15,754 nucleotides of DNA from Polaromonas sp. UBA5171 (GTDB taxonomy: Bacteria > Pseudomonadota > Gammaproteobacteria > Burkholderiales > Burkholderiaceae_C). The DNA lies in the NCBI GenBank assembly GCA_002413395.1, contig DHWX01000071.1, forward strand, positions 38,341 to 54,094, written 5' to 3'. The position numbers and the translations under genes are program-made. Each line of letters begins with the position of its first letter. Position 1 is the first letter of the stretch. The notes beneath the pieces are model-generated. The model made no database searches. It was not told where the DNA came from and was given only the letters and a program-made list of their open reading frames with translations. Shown here piece by piece: positions 13,090 to 15,754 of the stretch.

Positions 13090-14961
13090 ATGGCAGGAAT
13101 CCAGGCGGTAGCAGCCCCAGTGCGCATGCTCCTTTCCGGCAACGAAGCGATTGCGCGCGCGGTCTGGGAATCCGGCGTACGCGTGGCGTCGGCCTATCCC
13201 GGCACGCCCGCCACCGAGATGCTGGAAAGCCTCACCAAATATCCCGATCTCTATGCTGAGTGGTCGGTCAATGAGAAGGTCGCTCTGGAGGTCGCCATCG
13301 GCGCGTCGATGGCCGGCTCGCGCTCCTTCTGCGCCATGAAGCACGTTGGCCTGAACGTTGCGTCAGACCCACTGATGACGCTGACCCTGACTGGCACCGC
13401 CGGCGGCATGGTGATCGCGGTGGCCGACGATGTCGGCCTCTCGTCCTCGCAGAACGAGCAGGATTCCCGATTCTGGGGCCGCTTTGCGCACCTGCCACTG
13501 CTTGAGCCGGCCGATTCGCAAGAGGCCTACGAGATGGTGTTCGCGGCCTATGCCCTGTCGGAACAGTTCCAGGTGCCGGTGATCCTGCGCCTGACCACCC
13601 GCATCTGTCATGTCAAGGGGATGGTCGCGGTCGGCGAGCGGGTCTCGCATCCTTCTGCCGGCTTTGTCAAGAACCCGCAGCGCTGGGTGATGGTGCCGGG
13701 GCACGCCAAGGCCCGTATTCCGCTGATGTTCGAGCGCGAACAACAATTGCGCGCCGCATCGGAAAGCTCGCCGCTCAATTTTCTTAACGCCGGGCGCGAT
13801 CGCCGCGTCGGCTTTATCGCTTCAGGTCCAGCCTGGATGCATGTGCAGGAAGTGTTCCCGGATGCGCCTGCGCTGAAGCTGGGCTTCTCCTATCCGGCGC
13901 CGATCGACAAGATCCGCGCGTTCGCCCGGACGGTGGACCAGCTGCTCGTGGTCGAGGAACTGGAGCCGCTGCTGGAAAACGAACTCAAGGCGGCCGGCAT
14001 TGCCTGCCACGGCAAGGATTTCCTGCCGCGCATCGGCGAGCTGCCGCCGGAAGTGTTGAAGCCCGCCGTGGCCCGCCTGCTCGGCGAAGCGCCGGACGAT
14101 TCCATAGCCGCAACGCAGGCCGCGCCGGCGCAGGTCTTTCCGCGGCCGCCGACCTTGTGCGTCGCATGTCCGCACCTGGGCATCTATTACACGCTGGCGA
14201 AGATGAGGAACATCACCGTCGCCGGCGACATCGGCTGCTACTCGCTCGGTGCCGGCCATCCGTGGCACGCGCTGGACTCGGTCATTTCCATGGGCGCTTC
14301 GATGGGCATGGCTCTGGGTTTGGACAAAGGCCGCGCCGAGGCCGACAAGGACAAGAAAATCATCGCAGTCATCGGTGACTCGACCTTCATGCACATGGGC
14401 ATGCAGGGCTTGCTTGACATCACTTACAACGGCGGCAACGTCACCGTGCTTCTGCTCGACAACCGCACCGTGGGCATGACCGGCGGCCAGGACAATCCCG
14501 GCAGCGGCCGCGACATCTACGGCAACACCGCGTCCAAAGTCGATTTCGTCAAAATTTGCGAGGCGCTCGGCGTCAAGCCGGAACGCATTCGCAAAGTCGA
14601 TCCCTACCAGTTGCCGGTGCTGTTCAAGGCGTTGCGCGAGGAGACCAGGATTCCCGAGCCGTCGGTGATCATCACCGACCGTCCTTGCGTGCTGATCGGC
14701 GAATTCAAGAGACAGCCGTCCTTCAAGGTGGAGGCCGACAAATGCACCGGCTGCGGCAGTTGCATCGACGTCGGCTGCCCGGCAATCAGCGTGCAGCGCA
14801 CCGAGGCCGTGATAAAGCCCAATGGCAAGGAAGTGTTGCTGCAGTTTACCGAGATTGAAACTGCCGCGTGCACCGGCTGCGGCCTGTGCCTGCAGCCCTG
14901 CGCGCCCGAGGCCATCGTGTCGGCGGTACCGGTGCAGGTAATCAACTTTACGAAGAGCTGA
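13090..14961 (+). CDS. iorA: Indolepyruvate:ferredoxin oxidoreductase, alpha subunit (IorA)
   Basis: IorAB oxidatively decarboxylates aryl-pyruvates (indolepyruvate, phenylpyruvate) with CoA and ferredoxin, giving aryl-acetyl-CoA, CO2 and reduced ferredoxin. The 623-aa subunit starts with a pyrimidine-type TPP domain (SAYPGTPATEML, about 34-45; NEKVALE with E62). The second TPP domain has GDIGCYSLGAG (from 379), GDS (429-431) and LLDNRTVGMTGGQ with N458. The C-terminus holds two [4Fe-4S] motifs: C552, C555, C558, C563, and C594, C597, C600, C604. All key residues are present. ATG 13090 is preferred over GTG 13081 because AAGGTGG lies 5 bases before it. The stop overlaps the iorB start. By eye it is richer in G+C than its left neighbours, so acquisition is possible. 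Confidence 0.93.
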   Translation: MAGIQAVAAPVRMLLSGNEAIARAVWESGVRVASAYPGTPATEMLESLTKYPDLYAEWSVNEKVALEVAIGASMAGSRSFCAMKHVGLNVASDPLMTLTLTGTAGGMVIAVADDVGLSSSQNEQDSRFWGRFAHLPLLEPADSQEAYEMVFAAYALSEQFQVPVILRLTTRICHVKGMVAVGERVSHPSAGFVKNPQRWVMVPGHAKARIPLMFEREQQLRAASESSPLNFLNAGRDRRVGFIASGPAWMHVQEVFPDAPALKLGFSYPAPIDKIRAFARTVDQLLVVEELEPLLENELKAAGIACHGKDFLPRIGELPPEVLKPAVARLLGEAPDDSIAATQAAPAQVFPRPPTLCVACPHLGIYYTLAKMRNITVAGDIGCYSLGAGHPWHALDSVISMGASMGMALGLDKGRAEADKDKKIIAVIGDSTFMHMGMQGLLDITYNGGNVTVLLLDNRTVGMTGGQDNPGSGRDIYGNTASKVDFVKICEALGVKPERIRKVDPYQLPVLFKALREETRIPEPSVIITDRPCVLIGEFKRQPSFKVEADKCTGCGSCIDVGCPAISVQRTEAVIKPNGKEVLLQFTEIETAACTGCGLCLQPCAPEAIVSAVPVQVINFTKS

Positions 14962-15635
14962 TGATGAACAATAACGTTACCAACATTCTGGTCGTCGGTG
15001 TCGGCGGCCAAGGCGTCATGACGGCGACCGAGATTCTTGCCGAAGCGGCGATTTCGCTCGGCCACGACGTGAAAAAGACCGAAGTCGCCGGCATGTCGCA
15101 GCGCGGCGGCGTGGTCACCTCGCACCTGCGTTTCGGCCAGAAGGTGCTGTCGCCGAAGATCGCGCCGGGCGAGGCCGACATCATCGTCGGATTCGAATCG
15201 GCCGAGGCCTTGCGCTGGAGTCACTACCTGAAGCCGGATGGACGGGTGCTGATGAACACCGCCCGTCTGGTGCCGCCGGTGGTGAGCGGCGGTCTGTATT
15301 CCTACCCGGCCGATCCGGTTGCCGAGATTCGCGCCGGCGGTATTGAGGTGCACGCGTTTGACGCCGCGGCCATCGCCAAACAGTTAGGCGACATCCGCCT
15401 GGGCAACAGCGTCATGCTCGGCGCTATCGCCGACTATCTGCCCTTCTCCGCCGAGGTGCTGCTTGAATCCATACTCAAACACTTCAAGGAGCGTAAACCA
15501 GAAATGGTCGAGCTCAATCGCCGCGCCTTCACTGTCGGCCGCGACACCATCGCCAGGCTGGTGCAGGCCGAAGCATTAACCGGGAAAACGGCAAGCCGGC
15601 CGTTGACCGGTGAATTGGCCAGTTCGGTCTTTTAA
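14961..15635 (+). CDS. iorB: Indolepyruvate:ferredoxin oxidoreductase, beta subunit (IorB)
   Basis: The 224-aa product is the gamma-type domain of 2-oxoacid:ferredoxin oxidoreductases and the obligate partner of IorA. ILVVGVGGQGVMTATEILAE (9-28) contains the nucleotide/CoA-binding glycine motif, and AGMSQRGGVVTSHLRFG (43-59) is strongly conserved in the family. The start is in TGATGATG at the end of iorA: ATG 14961 shares one base with the iorA stop, and ATG 14964 would lose one Met. GAAGAG just upstream can serve as ribosome-binding site. Coupled translation suits a 1:1 complex. A Lys/Thr-rich tail (LTGKTASRPLTGELASSVF) extends beyond the core domain. No ferredoxin or phenylacetate-CoA ligase gene is visible in the remaining 119 bases. 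Confidence 0.92.
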   Translation: MMNNNVTNILVVGVGGQGVMTATEILAEAAISLGHDVKKTEVAGMSQRGGVVTSHLRFGQKVLSPKIAPGEADIIVGFESAEALRWSHYLKPDGRVLMNTARLVPPVVSGGLYSYPADPVAEIRAGGIEVHAFDAAAIAKQLGDIRLGNSVMLGAIADYLPFSAEVLLESILKHFKERKPEMVELNRRAFTVGRDTIARLVQAEALTGKTASRPLTGELASSVF

Positions 15636-15754
15636 CGCAAAAGAACGGCGCATCCAGACGAATGGACCGCTGGCCGCGCCAAGCCATAGTTAAAGCCGAG
15701 CCTGCAATGTGCACAGCAGCTTGCACCAATCATCCTAAATCCGGCAGTTACCCC
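15636..15754. other. Region after iorB
   Basis: No gene, clear terminator hairpin or promoter is visible in these last 119 bases. A - strand frame reaching in from iorB is a shadow. Confidence 0.4.

Noticed and set aside
13822..14394. A 190-codon - strand open frame inside iorA
   Set aside because: It is a shadow of the high-GC iorA coding frame, whose TPP and Fe-S motifs are complete.

Overview
The window looks like chromosome of a betaproteobacterium, most likely Burkholderiales and perhaps a Comamonadaceae-type genome (Rhodoferax/Polaromonas-like). This placement is inferred from gene content and protein character: the aerobic CoA-epoxide benzoate pathway (boxC, boxB), a PhaB-type reductase, a MarR-EPS regulator beside an RfaH/NusG paralogue, and a two-subunit indolepyruvate:ferredoxin oxidoreductase. 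No rRNA or other decisive marker is present.

Layout. (1) 1-2002: the 3' end of boxC and a complete boxB, both on +, separated by a hairpin. (2) 2003-2520: a tRNA zone with an intact tRNA-Pro(TGG), a perfect bidirectional terminator, the 5' half of a broken tRNA-Arg-like gene, and an intact but unusual tRNA-Arg(TCT). (3) 2522-5790: accessory DNA. It holds a lipoprotein phosphoesterase with a Pho box in its promoter, the remnant of a VC1465/XafT-like 'Xer recombination activation factor', a dif-like site that keeps only the XerD half, three spaced GCTAACC repeats, a VapBC toxin-antitoxin pair with a visible promoter/operator, and the remnant of an HNH-type nuclease gene. (4) 5791-7637: a twice-frameshifted, truncated wecA-like gene meets the 3' end of a MarR-EPS regulator, followed on the - strand by an RfaH-like NusG paralogue and a DksA/TraR-type zinc-finger protein. 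This reads as the edge of a lost polysaccharide locus. (5) 7757-12262: a fused phosphotransferase/P-loop kinase, a PhaB-like acetoacetyl-CoA reductase, an exported protein of unknown function, and an adenylate/guanylate cyclase fused to an FHA domain. (6) 12365-15635: an Lrp/AsnC regulator divergent from iorAB.

How the parts fit. boxBC and iorAB are both aromatic-catabolism modules: the first opens the ring of benzoyl-CoA, the second converts aryl-pyruvates from aromatic amino acids to aryl-acetyl-CoA. The Lrp-type gene is the obvious candidate regulator of iorAB. The most distinctive part is 2140-5790, where a disrupted tRNA gene, a Xer half-site, an adjacent Xer-activator remnant, a toxin-antitoxin pair and nuclease debris together suggest an old Xer-dependent integrative element (IMEX, as in TLC-phi) that has largely decayed.
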